A stretch of DNA of 6,027 bases, taken from assembly GCA_016875645.1 (NCBI GenBank), contig VGPE01000179.1:1-6027 (forward strand), written 5' to 3'. A program made the position numbers and the translations under genes. The stretch is from Chloroflexota bacterium (GTDB lineage Bacteria; Chloroflexota; Limnocylindria; Limnocylindrales; CSP1-4). Below are positions 4,418 through 6,027 of the stretch, piece by piece; the first letter of the stretch is position 1, and every line of letters starts with the position of its first letter. Below the pieces are notes generated by a model, which was given only the letters and a program-made list of their open reading frames with translations, was not told the origin of the DNA and did not search any database.

Positions 4418-6027
4418 CTAGGACCCCGGGCCGCTGAAGCCGAGGGCCGCGAGCGCGTCACGCGCCGCCGTCGCCTCGTCCCAGGGTCGCGGTCCACCTG
4501 CGTACAGAATCGACTGCTCGTGGCCCTTGCCGGCCAGGAGCACGACATCACCGGGCAGGGCCCGCTCGAAGGCGGCCTCGATCGCCGCACGGCGGTCCGG
4601 CACAAGCAGCAGGTCGCGGTCGTCGCGGCGCCCTGCGTCGCGGGCGCCCCGCGCAATGTCCTCGAGAATGGCGGTGGACTCCTCGCCTCGTGGGTCCTCG
4701 TCCGTCAGCACGACGAGCCGGCAGCGCTGCCCCGCGATGCGGCCCATGATCGGACGCTTCGCCCGATCGCGCTCTCCGGCCGATCCGAAGACCGCCACGA
4801 CGCCCCCGCCGCGAGCCGCCGCGAGGGGCGCCAGCAGTTCGAGCACGTGCTCCAGCGCAGCCGGGCTGTGCGCGTAGTCCACGACGACCGTGAACGGTTG
4901 ACCGGCCTCGATCCGCTCCATGCGGCCCGGCACGCCGGGGACGTCGGCGAGACCCGCGGCCATGGCGTCGAGATCGAACCCGAGCGCCTCGCCCAGGGCG
5001 ATCACGGCGAGAGCGTTCAGCACGTTGAAGCGGCCCATGAGCGTGAGGTGGATCTCTCCGCCCCAGGTGGGTGTCGCGGCCCGGAAGCGGGTTCCGCGCA
5101 CGCTCTCCTCCACCCGCTCGGCTCGCACGTCGGCACCCCTGTCGGTGCCGTACGTGACAAGGCGCGCCCCGGATTCGCGGGTGACGGCCTCGAAGATGGC
5201 CGCTTCCGCGTCGTCGCGGTTGACGATGCCCGCCCGCGGCCAGGGCTTCCCGTCGGCGGGCCGCCCCAGCCGCTCGAACAGCCCCAGCTTGGCCGCCCGG
5301 TACGCCTCGAACGTCCCGTGCAGCTCGAGGTGTTCGTGGCTCAGGTTGGTGAAGATCGCCACGTCGTAGGCAATGCCGCGGACTCGCTCCAGCGCGAGCC
5401 CGTGAGACGTCGTCTCGACGACCGCCAGCTCGTTCCCGGCCCGGACCATCGCGCGCAGCGCTGCCTGCAACTCGGGGGCCTCGGGGGTGGTCACATGCTC
5501 GGGATTCGCGCCCCGCTCCGTGCCGATCTTGAGTTCCACGGTGCCCAGGAGGCCCGTCGAGTGGCCGGCCGCCTCGAGCGCGGCCGTGGCGAGGTAGCCC
5601 GTGGTGCTCTTGCCGTCGGTGCCGGTGATGCCGATGACCCCGAGTTTGTGGCTTGGATCGCCGTACCACCAGCATGCCGCCTCAGCCAGCGCGGCGCGGG
5701 TACGCGCCACCACGAGCTGCGGCAGCGGATCGGGGACCGCGTGCTCGACGATCGCTCCGGCGGCGCCGGCCGCGTGGGCCGCTGGCAGGAAGTCATGGCC
5801 GTCGGCGTGCTCGCCGCTGACCGCCACGAAGAGCGTCCCGGGCCGGACCGATCGCGAATCCTGGGTGATGCCGGCGGCGGCCACCCCTGCCAGTGCGCGA
5901 GGGGCGATCGCGCGCATCCCCTCGCGGGCGCCGAGGAGGAGCCCGGCGCGGTCCAGCCGCCCGATCAGTCCGCCCAGGGCCTGTGACCTCGTGGGTTCCG
6001 CGGCGGCGATCAGCCGCGCGACGGCGT
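4418..6027 (-). CDS. murE: UDP-N-acetylmuramyl-tripeptide synthetase (MurE ligase), 5' end uncertain
   Basis: ATP-dependent cytosolic ligase adding the third amino acid, usually a diamino acid, to UDP-MurNAc-L-Ala-D-Glu. Numbered from the in-frame ATG at 5917 (499 residues): DSRSVRPGTLFVA (20-32, the substrate-binding N-domain); Walker-A-type loop GTDGKSTT (99-106, against the usual GTNGKTT); HVTTPEA (141-147); TTSHGLALERV (169-179); FTNLSHEHLELHG (189-201); AAK with Lys210, the probable carbamylated lysine; VDYAHSP (346-352); VFGSAGERDRAKRP (376-389); EDPR (407-410) at the amino-acid specificity site; and LAGKGHEQ (461-468). The frame stays open with GC-rich third positions from 5918 to the edge, and the sequence LGGLIGRLDRAGLLLG there resembles a MurE N-terminus, so the ATG at 5917 is probably too short. 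No ATG, GTG or TTG occurs in frame in that stretch, so the start is beyond the window or at a CTG (5977). It ends at TAG, 2 nt before the next gene. Confidence 0.95.
   Translation of the reverse strand, partial: AVARLIAAAEPTRSQALGGLIGRLDRAGLLLGAREGMRAIAPRALAGVAAAGITQDSRSVRPGTLFVAVSGEHADGHDFLPAAHAAGAAGAIVEHAVPDPLPQLVVARTRAALAEAACWWYGDPSHKLGVIGITGTDGKSTTGYLATAALEAAGHSTGLLGTVELKIGTERGANPEHVTTPEAPELQAALRAMVRAGNELAVVETTSHGLALERVRGIAYDVAIFTNLSHEHLELHGTFEAYRAAKLGLFERLGRPADGKPWPRAGIVNRDDAEAAIFEAVTRESGARLVTYGTDRGADVRAERVEESVRGTRFRAATPTWGGEIHLTLMGRFNVLNALAVIALGEALGFDLDAMAAGLADVPGVPGRMERIEAGQPFTVVVDYAHSPAALEHVLELLAPLAAARGGGVVAVFGSAGERDRAKRPIMGRIAGQRCRLVVLTDEDPRGEESTAILEDIARGARDAGRRDDRDLLLVPDRRAAIEAAFERALPGDVVLLAGKGHEQSILYAGGPRPWDEATAARDALAALGFSGPGS
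5975..5990 (-). promoter_or_regulatory. Shine-Dalgarno-like GAGGT before an in-frame CTG (possible murE start)
   Basis: Minus-strand GAGGT (5986-5990), an 8-nt spacer, then CTG (5975-5977) in the murE frame. Starting here would give 519 residues beginning LGGLIGRLDRAGLLLG, a sensible MurE N-terminus. CTG starts are rare, and the window edge hides any ATG or GTG further upstream, so this is only one option. A TGA in another frame at 6010-6012 could end an upstream gene, but too little of it is visible to call. Confidence 0.22.

Noticed and set aside
4520..5986. 488-codon plus-strand open frame
   Set aside because: Antisense shadow of murE with His/Arg/Gly-rich composition and no motif.

Overview
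This is a very GC-rich, tightly packed chromosomal window. Every gene I can support lies on the minus strand. Read in the direction of transcription (high to low coordinates), the order is murE (5' end uncertain, possibly beyond the right edge), a small membrane-anchored protein that may belong to the DUF2993/LmeA-like group, a long RelA/SpoT-type (p)ppGpp synthetase/hydrolase (rel), a 389-bp intergenic stretch, and hisS (cut by the left edge after about 264 codons). No plus-strand gene is convincing. The long plus-strand open frames are antisense shadows produced by GC-rich codon usage.

Organism: the high GC, the 'HDVPEDT' and 'FDDYIA' variants in Rel, the 'HEHLELHG' and 'EDPR' variants in MurE, and the lack of Shine-Dalgarno sequences all suggest a high-GC Chloroflexota-like or other deep monoderm lineage. 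Actinomycetota is the main alternative. This is inference from motif flavour, not a placement.

Layout: 4418-6027 murE (peptidoglycan precursor synthesis); 3705-4415 the anchored protein, starting 2 nt after the murE stop and probably co-transcribed; 3629-3704 a 76-bp gap with a -10-like hexamer; 1184-3628 rel; 795-1183 intergenic, with three tandem 22-23-bp repeats just past the rel stop and a -10-like hexamer next to hisS; 1-794 hisS.

How the genes relate: MurE serves wall growth, HisRS charges tRNA-His, and Rel makes and degrades the alarmone that answers uncharged tRNA. The rel/hisS neighbourhood is a common bacterial arrangement. The most useful observations are (i) the matched -10-like hexamers exactly 8 nt before the ATG of both rel and hisS, with no Shine-Dalgarno sequence, which suggests leaderless transcripts, (ii) an acidic 'QFDD' motif in a Rel whose hydrolase motifs look intact, and (iii) a non-canonical MurE amino-acid specificity motif. 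I see no defence system, mobile element, CRISPR array or clearly new system. This is essentially a housekeeping region.
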